From CAYQDB01 sp964416195 (lineage in GTDB: Bacteria > Zixibacteria > MSB-5A5 > GN15 > FEB-12): a stretch of 64,000 nt of DNA. Positions within the stretch are counted from its first letter, which is position 1. Each line of letters opens with the position of its first letter. The notes under the pieces are model-generated. The model worked only from the letters and a program-made list of their open reading frames with translations. It searched no databases and was not told where the DNA came from. Shown here piece by piece: positions 1-7,749 of this stretch. Where the stretch lies: positions 62,001 to 126,000 of the forward strand of contig CAYQDB010000002.1 of assembly GCA_964416195.1 (NCBI GenBank), written 5' to 3'. Both the position numbers and the translations under genes were made by a program.

Positions 1-1
1 G

Positions 2-2056
2 GTTGTTACGCCCACTGCCTCTGGAAAGACGCTGTGCTATAACATACCGGTTCTCGACAAAGCGCTGAAAGAACCGGACGCGAGAGCCTTATACCTTTTC
101 CCGACTAAAGCCCTCGCGCAGGACCAGAGGAGCGAGCTATATGATTTAGTTGAGGAACTCGACGTCGATATAAAAATGCACACCTTCGACGGCGACACGC
201 CGCAGACTGCACGCCGCCTTATTCGCTCTGCTGGGCATATTGTCATCACCAACCCAGACATGCTCCATACCGGGATTCTTCCTCATCATACCAAGTGGAT
301 TAAATTGTTTGAAAATCTCAAATATGTTGTCATCGATGAGGTGCACCACTACCGTGGGGTTTTTGGATCGCATCTGGCCAATGTCATTCGCCGGCTCCAG
401 CGAATTTGTAGGTTTTATGGTTCCGATCCGATCTTTATCTGTTGCTCGGCAACGATCGCCAATCCCGACGAACTGACGCAGAAAATCATCGGACGGCCAG
501 TAACGCTTATTGACACTAATGGCGCTCCTTCCGGGGAGAAGCATTTCCTATTCTACAATCCACCGGTTATCAACAGGCAACTGGGCATCCGAAAATCAGC
601 TATCAACGAGGCCGCGCGGTTGGCTGCTGGATTCTTAAGACACAGGATTCAGACAATTGTCTTTGCCCACTTCCGTTTGTATGTTGAAGTCCTGCTGACA
701 TATCTCCAGCGCGAGCTCAAGGGAGAGTTCGGGCGGGGAATAGAAGTAGCTGGCTACCGGGGCGGGTATCTTCCCAGCGAGAGACGTCGGATCGAAACCG
801 GCCTGCGCGATGGTAGCATCACGGGCGTCGTTTCTACTAACGCTCTTGAATTGGGAATAGATGTCGGTAGTCTGGATGTGTCGATTATAGTGGGCTATCC
901 TGGCTCAATCGCCTCCCTCTGGCAACAGGCCGGAAGGGCGGGGCGGAGTAGCACGACTTCATTGACCATCATGATTGCCAGCTCCACGCCTATTAACCAG
1001 TTCCTTTGCGCACAGCCGAAGTATGTTTTCGACAGGACACCTGAAGCCGGGATCATCGACCCTGACAACCTGATTATCAGGACTAATCATATCAAGTGTG
1101 CCGCTTTTGAATTACCCTTTGACGAAACCGAGTACAGCCTGACCGATGGCACCAGTGAGATACTGGACTACCTCGAAGAAGCCAAGGTCGTGCGCAAAAC
1201 CAGCAGACGTTACCACTGGTCATCGGAAATCTATCCTGCCGGGCAGATTTCGCTGCGCTCCGCCTCGCCGGACAATTTTGTCATTCTGAACGAAAGCAAC
1301 AATTTTGAGGTAATTGGCGAAGTGGATTACTTCTCAGCGCCCATCTTTCTACATCCGGAGGCTGTCTACCTTCACCGGGCCAGACAGTATCAAGTCAGGC
1401 GTCTTGACTGGGAAGGGAAGAAGGCGTACGTGGAAGAAGTTGATGTCGATTACTATACTGACGCTGAAACCAAGACCGATTTGAAAGTCCTCGAGGTCAA
1501 CAAGAAGGATTCTTTTGGCGAGGCCGAGATGGCCTGCGGTGAGGTTTCGGTCACCAATGTCACAGTGATGTTTAAGAAGATAAAGTTCCACACCCACGAA
1601 AACGTCGGCTCGGGTGATCTTAAGTTGCCTGAGCTGGAGATGCATACCAACGCCTTCTGGTATTCATTCCCAGGTGATATTGCTTTCAAAGTAGGTCTTA
1701 ATGGTTCCCAATTTGGCGGAGCGCTGAGAGGGCTGGCTAATATCTTGGGCAAAATCGCTCCCCTGTGGGTGATGTGCGACCCGCGCGACCTGCGCTCTAT
1801 CTCACAGGTCCGGGCGCCGTTTACCGAGAGACCCACGGTGTATATCTATGAGAACATCCCCGGTGGCGTCGGTCTTTCGGAGAAGCTATTCACAGAACAT
1901 ATCCGTCTTTTTGAGTCCTGCTTTGAACATCTGAAAAGCTGCCCTTGTGAAGGCGGCTGTCCCACCTGTGTCGGCCCACCCATGGAAGTCGGTGACGGCG
2001 GCAAAGAGGGGGCTTTTAAGCTCCTGCAGTACATGTTAGCCCTTGCACCTGTTTAA
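2..2056 (+). CDS. DEAD/DEAH-box helicase with DUF1998/MrfA-type C-terminus (5' truncated by window edge)
   Basis: Superfamily 2 helicase whose N-terminus lies outside the window; 684 codons are visible and the frame is open from base 2. Near the left edge is a Walker A motif (TASGKT), followed by a DEVH box (VVIDEVHHY), motif III (CSATIANP), and a second RecA domain with STNALELGIDVG and QQAGRAGRS. The C-terminal third carries a Cys cluster (SCPCEGGCPTC), the zinc site of the MrfA/YprA family. Known members (B. subtilis MrfA) are 3'-5' DNA helicases that act in repair of mitomycin-type lesions. Repair function here is inferred from family only. The first in-window ATG (176) is internal and is not the start. 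The next gene, smg, follows after a 376 bp gap that contains hairpin elements, so it is probably a separate unit. Confidence 0.9.
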   Translation, partial: VVTPTASGKTLCYNIPVLDKALKEPDARALYLFPTKALAQDQRSELYDLVEELDVDIKMHTFDGDTPQTARRLIRSAGHIVITNPDMLHTGILPHHTKWIKLFENLKYVVIDEVHHYRGVFGSHLANVIRRLQRICRFYGSDPIFICCSATIANPDELTQKIIGRPVTLIDTNGAPSGEKHFLFYNPPVINRQLGIRKSAINEAARLAAGFLRHRIQTIVFAHFRLYVEVLLTYLQRELKGEFGRGIEVAGYRGGYLPSERRRIETGLRDGSITGVVSTNALELGIDVGSLDVSIIVGYPGSIASLWQQAGRAGRSSTTSLTIMIASSTPINQFLCAQPKYVFDRTPEAGIIDPDNLIIRTNHIKCAAFELPFDETEYSLTDGTSEILDYLEEAKVVRKTSRRYHWSSEIYPAGQISLRSASPDNFVILNESNNFEVIGEVDYFSAPIFLHPEAVYLHRARQYQVRRLDWEGKKAYVEEVDVDYYTDAETKTDLKVLEVNKKDSFGEAEMACGEVSVTNVTVMFKKIKFHTHENVGSGDLKLPELEMHTNAFWYSFPGDIAFKVGLNGSQFGGALRGLANILGKIAPLWVMCDPRDLRSISQVRAPFTERPTVYIYENIPGGVGLSEKLFTEHIRLFESCFEHLKSCPCEGGCPTCVGPPMEVGDGGKEGAFKLLQYMLALAPV

Positions 2057-2071
2057 AACTGATCCAATTTG

Positions 2072-2118
2072 TCACCCTGAGCTGTCCAGGGCTGGTCGTG
2101 GATGGAGTCGAAGGGTGA
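2072..2118. repeat. TCACCCT/AGGGTGA inverted repeat
   Basis: Arms TCACCCT (2072-2078) and AGGGTGA (2112-2118) flank a 33 bp spacer just after the helicase stop. The form TCACCCTGAG...GTCGAAGGGTGA resembles intergenic repeats seen in many environmental bacterial genomes. There is no T-run, so it is not a classic terminator. Confidence 0.45.
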
Positions 2119-2141
2119 GATTTGCAGGTTGAAACCCTGTG

Positions 2142-2167
2142 CGCGGCGTATGTCCTCATGCGCCGCG
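2142..2167. repeat. Strong GC-rich hairpin (11 bp stem, 4 nt loop)
   Basis: The arms 2142-2152 and 2157-2167 pair over 11 bp with a single T.G wobble around a TCCT loop. No T-tract follows, so it looks like a REP-like palindrome or an mRNA-stabilising 3' structure for the helicase transcript rather than an intrinsic terminator. Apart from this hairpin and the inverted repeat before it, nothing recognisable was seen between 2057 and 2432. Confidence 0.5.
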
Positions 2168-2432
2168 TCAATTGATGATTGGACAGGTGGTATCCCCAAA
2201 CTTTTTTTGGAGACGTGCTCAGTTAAGGCAATACCGACATCTGCATTAGAAACCGTTGGGTAGCGATCAAGAACAACACCTCCAAAGCGAGTTTGGAGGT
2301 GCCACCCGTCGTCGGGGAGAGAGTCAGGCCGGCCGGAAATGTCTTGTTTTTTTAGTCTCTTTGTCGTTTTATCTTGCTTATCAGGGACCTCGTTATTATC
2401 TTATTTTAAACTGCTCCAGATTGGGAGAGCCG

Positions 2433-2906
2433 ATGAGGAACCGAGTTTTTGAAATCGTTGTTTTCTTGATAGACTACATGCAGGGTGATGCGGGGCGGCT
2501 ATCGGACGCCGATGACCTCTGGTCGACGTTGGAGTCTCAGGGATATCTGGAGGACGAGATATCGTCGGCCTACTCCTGGCTGCTGAAGCGGTTCGAGAAC
2601 AGCCCTCTGCACTTTTTTTCGAGCTTTCCCACAAGGCATTTCTCTAACCGCGTCTTGACGGACTCCGAGCGCAGTCAATTGACGACGGAGGCGTACGGGT
2701 TCTTCCTCAAGTTGTTGAACACATCTGTGATAGATGATGAGCAGTTTGAGACTATAATGGACCGCGTGTCCGTTTTCGGCCCCAAGCCGGTTACACTTGA
2801 CCACGCCAAGCTCATTGCTTCGTCAGTGCTCTTCTCGGAACTGGATGAGTACGACGCTCTGTCCCTGTTTGATGCCGACGGGGACCATATCAGCTTTGCA
2901 AATTGA
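2433..2906 (+). CDS. smg: Smg / DUF494 family protein
   Basis: A 157-residue acidic protein matching the Smg (DUF494) family in length and layout: an N-terminal FEIVVFLIDYM segment, a central RVLTDSERSQL block (E. coli Smg has RIYTPEECERL), then GFFLKLL and a DRVSVFG-like stretch near the C-terminus. The molecular function of Smg is not established. In proteobacteria the gene often lies near dprA and topA; neither is here. The ATG at 2433 is chosen because GGGAGAG precedes it and the family homology begins there. The open frame extends upstream to 2256, but that part is unlike the family and is probably untranslated. Confidence 0.8.
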   Translation: MRNRVFEIVVFLIDYMQGDAGRLSDADDLWSTLESQGYLEDEISSAYSWLLKRFENSPLHFFSSFPTRHFSNRVLTDSERSQLTTEAYGFFLKLLNTSVIDDEQFETIMDRVSVFGPKPVTLDHAKLIASSVLFSELDEYDALSLFDADGDHISFAN

Positions 2907-3010
2907 TTGAGCGGTTCGATATCTTATAAGCGGCTTGACAATGGCGAATCCACATCTGCTCCTATCTTTGATATCCAAAAGATTTCCATTTTCCCCTTGG
3001 CAAATTCTAC

Positions 3011-3258
3011 AGCAGCTGTAGCCCACCCAACGGGTGGGAATTTCTATTGTTCGCCACACGCCAGTCAATGACAGTATCGTATAAATTCCTCGATGTTTTC
3101 CTTAGGGAAGATTTCTCTTTTTTATTTATATTCTTAAAGGAGGTGATGCTTGTGTAGGGGGAAATATGGCAATAAAATTGATTAGGCACTATTTCTTCTA
3201 AACGACAAACCAGAATACCTCGTCTATGGATTGGGGTAGAGAATTGTTGGAGGATTAA
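3011..3258 (+). repeat. Leader repeat copy A
   Basis: First of three copies of a leader module. In order: a 7 bp hairpin CCCACCC-AAC-GGGTGGG (3022-3038); about 90 bp shared with copies B and C; the 12-mer AAAGGAGGTGAT (3136-3147), fully complementary to the usual 3' end of 16S rRNA; then a tiny frame ATG CTT GTG TAG. The module runs on through a conserved segment (TGGATTGGGGTAGAGAATTG) to the Shine-Dalgarno GGAGG just before the gene at 3259. Compared with B and C it has several substitutions and a one-base insertion in the small leader frame. The sequence upstream (about 2940-3005) is similar to 4745-4815, so the promoter region also seems duplicated. Confidence 0.8.
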
Positions 3259-4185
3259 ATGAAGAGAATAATTACAATCACGATGTTTGCCTTGCTCTTA
3301 CAGGCCAATCCACCTGCAAACGCCGGCAAACTGGAGAAAGTGAGCCCGCAGCTGGAGTACTTCTATAACCTCTACTTTGACCCCGGCTACCTTGATCATT
3401 ACTATGATTCATTGAGCAAAGTTGGGGTTAAACAAATGCCAGGTGACTCTGCACGCGCCTGTTCGCCGGACGACCTGACGTTAAGGCCATTTCAGGTAGA
3501 ATTGGCTGGGTTGCACTTTATTGATGCGATACCCCACGTCCGTACCATGATGTTCTACGACGGCAATACTACGACTCTACAAGCTCTGGGCGTTACGGTC
3601 TTCTCTCATTTCGGCAACATCGTGACTGTTAGATTTCCACTGAGAGTTCTTCCGCAGCTGGCTTCTCTTCCGGGTTTGAACCAGATCCTTGGTGGGCCTG
3701 GTGCAGACATTGAGGTAGACAGCTACAATGCTTTGTACTCTGTGAAACCACACAATTTTGACTATAGTAAGCTTGGGGCACTCGAACTGTGCGTAACAGT
3801 TCCAGTCAGCGATCTTAGGGTACAACTGAGAGTTCTCCCAGTCTATAAGGGAACAGCAGTGCAACACACATCAACTGTATACCCTTACTTTACCGATACT
3901 GGCTTAGGTGAGGCAACCATTGACAGGCTTCCGTCTGCGGTGTATCACCTAATTCTCAATCCTGCTGATTCTGTGCTTGAACGGTATAGTATCTGCAATG
4001 TTAGCGTTTTCCCGGACTCTTGCACGCGAGTTGAGTTGGACATACGCGAAAAGGCGTCTGAGAATCAACAGGATATTGAGTTCTTGGAATGGAAGAGGAA
4101 CGATTCGAATGTGACAGTCATTGATAGCTGCCGAGGGAGGTCAGAGGGAAGCAGCAAAGAGAAACTCAAAGGCTTTGAACGTTAA
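3259..4185 (+). CDS. Secreted protein of unknown function
   Basis: A 308-residue protein with a clear Sec signal peptide (MKRIITITMFALLLQANPPANA, probable cleavage after ANA). I do not recognise a full-length family. Residues about 80-150 (ALGVTVFSHFGNIVTVRFPL... LPGLNQI) resemble the propeptide-like segment found at the N-terminus of secreted subtilases in related bacteria, but no catalytic domain follows. The C-terminus is charged and Lys/Glu rich. It lacks the dockerin repeats of the next secreted gene. The ATG is fixed by the Shine-Dalgarno GGAGG 6 nt upstream (3249-3253). The start overlaps the stop of the conserved upstream leader frame (ATGA). A truncated paralogue of its first 27 codons lies immediately downstream. 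Confidence 0.6.
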   Translation: MKRIITITMFALLLQANPPANAGKLEKVSPQLEYFYNLYFDPGYLDHYYDSLSKVGVKQMPGDSARACSPDDLTLRPFQVELAGLHFIDAIPHVRTMMFYDGNTTTLQALGVTVFSHFGNIVTVRFPLRVLPQLASLPGLNQILGGPGADIEVDSYNALYSVKPHNFDYSKLGALELCVTVPVSDLRVQLRVLPVYKGTAVQHTSTVYPYFTDTGLGEATIDRLPSAVYHLILNPADSVLERYSICNVSVFPDSCTRVELDIREKASENQQDIEFLEWKRNDSNVTVIDSCRGRSEGSSKEKLKGFER

Positions 4186-4221
4186 TTGAAAGGGGCTGCA
4201 AAGTCCTAAGAGGAGGATAAG

Positions 4222-4365
4222 ATGAAGAGGTTAATTGTAATCACAGCGTTTGGTCTGCTCTTGTTGGTCAATTCACATGTAGGTGCAGGGAAACTGGAGA
4301 AAGCAGCAGCTGTAGCCCACCCAACGGGTGGGAATTTCTATTGTTCACCACACGCCAGTCAATGA
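4222..4365 (+). pseudogene. Truncated paralogue of the secreted protein at 3259
   Basis: After AGGAGG and a 5 nt spacer, an ATG opens a 47-codon frame. Its first 27 residues (MKRLIVITAFGLLLLVNSHV, then GAGKLEK) parallel the signal peptide and mature N-terminus of the gene at 3259 (…NAGKLEK). At about 4305 the homology stops and the frame runs into leader repeat copy B, ending at TGA 4363-4365. This is best read as a gene copy broken by recombination or insertion of the repeat. A short secreted peptide could still be made. Confidence 0.7.
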
Positions 4366-4526
4366 CAGTATCGTATAAATTCCTCAATGTTTTCCTTAGG
4401 GAAGATTTCTCTTTTTTACTTATATTCTTAAAGGAGGTGATGCTTGTGGAGGGAAAAATATGGCAAAAAATCGATTAGGCGCTAATTCTTTTGAACAACA
4501 AACCACAATACCTCATCAATGGATTG
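4305..4526 (+). repeat. Leader repeat copy B
   Basis: Second copy of the leader module, inserted into the broken paralogue. Hairpin CCCACCC/GGGTGGG at 4316-4332; AAAGGAGGTGAT at 4430-4441, followed by ATG CTT GTG GAG... (12 codons to TAG). A second small frame follows: GGAGGG, 6 nt spacer, ATG, encoding MAKNRLGANSFEQQ and on through TTIPHQWIEQL. Over 176 bp (4305-4480) it differs from copy C at one position by eye (A versus G at 4348). It joins copy C directly inside the TGGATTGAG segment, making a tandem array. Confidence 0.8.
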
Positions 4527-4702
4527 AGCAGCTGTAGCCCACCCAACGGGTGGGAATTTCTATTGTTCGCCACACGCCAGTCAATGACAGTATCGTATAA
4601 ATTCCTCAATGTTTTCCTTAGGGAAGATTTCTCTTTTTTACTTATATTCTTAAAGGAGGTGATGCTTGTGGAGGGAAAAATATGGCAAAAAATCGATTAG
4701 GC
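4527..4702 (+). repeat. Leader repeat copy C
   Basis: Third copy, directly abutting copy B. Hairpin CCCACCC/GGGTGGG at 4538-4554; AAAGGAGGTGAT at 4652-4663. It ends after ATTAGGC at about 4702, where sequence switches to a different but related hairpin (4710-4727). It is not followed by the TGGATTGAG segment of copies A and B, which reappears separately at 5051 before the next secreted gene. Confidence 0.8.
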
Positions 4703-4709
4703 CGGGTGG

Positions 4710-4727
4710 CCCACAGCTTGCTGTGGG
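4710..4727. repeat. Hairpin CCCACAGC-TT-GCTGTGGG
   Basis: A perfect 8 bp inverted repeat preceded by GGTGG and followed by AATTC. It matches the same general form as the hairpins that open the leader repeats (GCCCAC...GTGGGAATT), which suggests one family of short palindromes marking the duplication borders. Confidence 0.6.
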
Positions 4728-4795
4728 AATTCACGTCACTATCCGATGTCCACATCTGCCCCATAGTCTACATTAAATGAATCTTCATTTCCCCC

Positions 4796-4824
4796 TTGAC
4801 AACTAAATCACAGCTCATTAAAAT
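4796..4824 (+). promoter_or_regulatory. Sigma-70-type promoter for the metalloprotease gene
   Basis: TTGACA (4796-4801), a 17 bp spacer and TAAAAT (4819-4824): a near-consensus housekeeping promoter. Transcription would start near 4831, giving a 5' untranslated leader of about 250 nt before the ATG at 5083. Confidence 0.7.
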
Positions 4825-4834
4825 ATAAACGCAT

Positions 4835-4905
4835 CAGCTTACACGCGCTCAAATGTGAAAGTGGCTTACAGCTTCCGTTGAGGTGGCTCTCAGAACGGTA
4901 AGCTG
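4835..4905 (+). promoter_or_regulatory. Possible RNA switch in the 5' leader (competing helices)
   Basis: The segment GTAAGCTG (4898-4905) can pair with CAGCTTAC at 4835-4842. Alternatively AACGGTAAGCTG (4894-4905) can pair with CAGCTTCCGTT at 4869-4879, giving 11 bp with one bulged T. The two pairings exclude each other, as in attenuators and riboswitches. No T-run follows, so any control would be translational or on stability. I do not recognise a known riboswitch class. The rest of the leader (4906-5050) shows no further structure I can support. Confidence 0.4.
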
Positions 4906-5082
4906 AAGGGTGAAGTATAACATATATGAGCGTGCTTACCATGTTTCATCAAAAGCAAAGCGAAGGAGGCGGCATCTGATAATGGCGAACTATGTCTAAG
5001 AACAAGTCACACAGAAATTTCTTTAAACACAAACCACAATGCCTCGTCAATGGATTGAGGTAGAGAATTATTGGAGGAAAAA

Positions 5083-7719
5083 ATGAACAGAAGAGCAAAG
5101 TTTCTCGGCTTGGTGGTATTATTTGCTGCCATTATCTGTATGACCGAGACCAGCTATGGCGGTGAAGTTGATTATAGAGCTGTTTTTTTCACGCTCGAGC
5201 CAGTTGAGCATCCTGACAGCGCCGGTCCGCTGGACATGAAATTCGGCTTTACCATCAAAGATGACTTCTGCGCTGGTTGCAAGTGTTGTGACGAGATACC
5301 CGTAGAAGTTATCCCAATGAATGGTTTACAGTACCATGGAGAGAAGTTGTGGATTGCACATCCTGATCCAGGTAAAGATCATTCATTTTCGACTATATTG
5401 CCTATTACTCTTCCGCCTAATGACACCAGCAGTCTTCGAATCGTTTTGAAATTTGGCGAGAAAGCAAGGGTTCCCGCTCATGTCTATTTTGTCACAACCG
5501 GTGATTCGGTTGAGTTTTGGAAGGGACCGCCCTTCAAAAGCTACTGGGACATTCCGCTGACTGAGCCGGATACGACCAGGTATGAAGTTAAGATCGATCT
5601 GCGCAATCCCAGACGTTTGAAGCTCATAATGCAGTTTGAGAAGGAATTCGGCCCAATAACAGAGACGGCTGATTCAGGCTTTTACATTATCCGGTCAACG
5701 AGGGATGCGGTAGATATGTTGCGACGAGAGGGGTTCAAGTGTGAGTATCTCAAAGAGCCACCCCCAAGGAAACCAGGCCGTCCGGGTTTAAAGAGCACGA
5801 GCAAGCAGCCAAAGAAACAGAAAACGCGTCACCCTCACCCGAAACCTGACAAGAAGAATGACGGACAGATTTGGCTCGACTGCGTTGACGGGGAGGACGA
5901 ATGGGGACGGCTGTATGCTAACCAACTGATCAGGTTCATACTCGGGTTTGCCAATCACTACGGGGATGACGTGTACGGGATAGCCAACGGCTTTCGCATC
6001 TACTCGCCGGATGGAGCAAGCTGGGACACCACCATGCCTGAGACGCTTCCGACCCTGGCATGGGAGGAGGCCTTTGACTCCTATTTTGGCATCTTCTACA
6101 AGAGTCTGACCGGCTCGGGAGCTGACTCCATCAAATTTGTCGGTATTACCTGGTTGGGTGGTGGGTTACCCAATGGGTTCGATGATACCGCCATTGCGTT
6201 CGCGATTGGCCCTATTGACCCGGAAGACATCGGCAAAACGATCTGTATCGATTCCAGCTATGTATCGGGAAGCGATAACTGGAGTTGGAGTTCATCGAGT
6301 GGAGACAGTGTATGGTACCCAACCTGGTACGGCCCTTCTTGTTTTGAAATAACAGGACCTGGGATGATCTACTACTCAGGACGTCTCAGGTATATGGACC
6401 CAGTACCACCGGATACTACTCTCGAGTCAATACGCGGGGCAACAATTTACATGTGGGATGCAGACTTCTTCGGTTACCAGTTCTTGGACAGTGCTGTCAC
6501 AGATAACAGTGGCTATTTCTACATCGGGCCTGTCACTAATCACGACGACAATGGATGGGCTGGGCAGGATGTTTTTTTCTCGTTTTATGCTATGAATGAA
6601 GGTACCTATCTGACGGATTCGTTAAATGGTCCAGTTTATATGGTGGTGTCAGATACGACGGATAACATTGCTGCAGGTGATCACGTTTACAACAAAGACC
6701 TTACCGTTGACGAATCCGGGCCTTTCTTTGTAGTTGATGTACTCCTTGATGGCTACAAAAGATGGAAACTCGAAAGACCCGACCCCGCCGATCATCCGTG
6801 GGGACCGGTACAGGTAGTCTTGAACAAAGGCAGCGAGAATGCGAGATACTACCCAGCTGATCGTTACATCTATCTCAATGATAGCGTGGATAACAATCAT
6901 AGATGGCCAAATACGTGGAATAAAAGCACAATCCTTCATGAGCATGGCCACCGGCTGTCTCATATGCTTCTCTTTTTTCGTCAAGGTGGGGGGAGCCATA
7001 CAATATATAGTTTAGTAGACCTTGGGACGGCATCTTCTGAGGGGTGGGCTCACTTTTGGTCAGCGTCCGTAATGGACTCCTGCACCCGTGTAACATACTG
7101 GAACGATTTCCATGATTCCAGTTGGGTTAACTGGGAGAACGGGGAATTTGACCTGGTGCCTTACACTGGCTCAGCTAATGCAATGGGTAAATACAATGAG
7201 ACAGCAACAGCAGGGACGTTCTGGGATATCTACGATGAAATAGATGATGATTACAGTGGCATAGTCGATTGGGGCGACACGACGCGTCCACACCACCCGG
7301 ACGACATCTCGGACACACTGAGCAACGACATCGACAATATCCTCATCGCCCTGCTGGACAGCGCCGCCCTTGGGCACCGCCCGGACAATATTGATGAGTT
7401 TTGGGAGGCGTGGTTCTCGTACCCCTCACCTGGGCACGGGCAAGCGATGCAGGACATCTGGTATGAGCACGGTGAGATTATGCACTGCTGCAACGGCGAC
7501 GGAATACGCGGAAACGCCGACGGCATTACCGGCATGGGTGGGGCGATTGATGTCGCTGACCTAACTTACCTAGTCAAGTACCTCTTTAAGAGTGGCCCTC
7601 CGCCTCCGTGTGAAGAAGAAGGTGATGCTGACGCCAGCGGTTCTATTGACGTGGCTGATCTGACTTGCCTTGCTAACTACCTGTTTAAAGGTGGCTCACC
7701 GCCGGCAAACTGTCCTTGA
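5083..7719 (+). CDS. Secreted putative zinc metalloprotease with C-terminal dockerin repeats
   Basis: An 878-residue exported protein. Signal peptide MNRRAKFLGLVVLFAAIICM followed by TETSYG and probable cleavage before GEVDY. Residues about 225-265 form a Pro/Lys-rich linker (PPPRKPGRPG, KKQKTRHPHPKP). Around residue 619 is a zincin motif HEHGH in STILHEHGHRLSH, with a possible third ligand Glu near 653 (SSEGWAHFW). The last about 75 residues carry two dockerin type I repeats (GNADGITGMGGAIDVADLTY and DADASGSIDVADLTC) with Ca-binding Asp/Asn positions. No exact peptidase family is assigned; a zinc protease role is inferred from the motif. The ATG at 5083 is preferred over the in-frame TTG at 5071 because GGAGG lies just upstream. 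Its leader shares the TGGATTGAGGTAGAGAATTA segment with the gene at 3259. Confidence 0.75.
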   Translation: MNRRAKFLGLVVLFAAIICMTETSYGGEVDYRAVFFTLEPVEHPDSAGPLDMKFGFTIKDDFCAGCKCCDEIPVEVIPMNGLQYHGEKLWIAHPDPGKDHSFSTILPITLPPNDTSSLRIVLKFGEKARVPAHVYFVTTGDSVEFWKGPPFKSYWDIPLTEPDTTRYEVKIDLRNPRRLKLIMQFEKEFGPITETADSGFYIIRSTRDAVDMLRREGFKCEYLKEPPPRKPGRPGLKSTSKQPKKQKTRHPHPKPDKKNDGQIWLDCVDGEDEWGRLYANQLIRFILGFANHYGDDVYGIANGFRIYSPDGASWDTTMPETLPTLAWEEAFDSYFGIFYKSLTGSGADSIKFVGITWLGGGLPNGFDDTAIAFAIGPIDPEDIGKTICIDSSYVSGSDNWSWSSSSGDSVWYPTWYGPSCFEITGPGMIYYSGRLRYMDPVPPDTTLESIRGATIYMWDADFFGYQFLDSAVTDNSGYFYIGPVTNHDDNGWAGQDVFFSFYAMNEGTYLTDSLNGPVYMVVSDTTDNIAAGDHVYNKDLTVDESGPFFVVDVLLDGYKRWKLERPDPADHPWGPVQVVLNKGSENARYYPADRYIYLNDSVDNNHRWPNTWNKSTILHEHGHRLSHMLLFFRQGGGSHTIYSLVDLGTASSEGWAHFWSASVMDSCTRVTYWNDFHDSSWVNWENGEFDLVPYTGSANAMGKYNETATAGTFWDIYDEIDDDYSGIVDWGDTTRPHHPDDISDTLSNDIDNILIALLDSAALGHRPDNIDEFWEAWFSYPSPGHGQAMQDIWYEHGEIMHCCNGDGIRGNADGITGMGGAIDVADLTYLVKYLFKSGPPPPCEEEGDADASGSIDVADLTCLANYLFKGGSPPANCP

Positions 7720-7744
7720 AAAACTTCCCCCTTTTTGCTATAAT
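7716..7744 (+). promoter_or_regulatory. Strong promoter at the very start of coaBC
   Basis: TTGAAA (7716-7721), a 17 bp spacer and a perfect TATAAT (7739-7744). The -35 overlaps the stop codon of the protease gene. The predicted transcription start falls at about 7750-7752, which coincides with the GTG start of coaBC, so the transcript would be leaderless or nearly so. Confidence 0.7.
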
Positions 7745-7749
7745 AATAC

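Noticed and set aside
2256..2432. N-terminal extension of the Smg protein
   Set aside because: Not similar to Smg; the ATG at 2433 has a ribosome site and matches the family start.
4491..4700. A 69-codon plus-strand frame through leader repeats B and C
   Set aside because: It starts at TTG without a ribosome site and merely reads across repeat sequence; the equivalent frame is interrupted in copy A.
3011..4702. CRISPR array
   Set aside because: The repeated units are long (over 170 bp), contain hairpins and ribosome sites, and lack regular short spacers; no cas genes are present.
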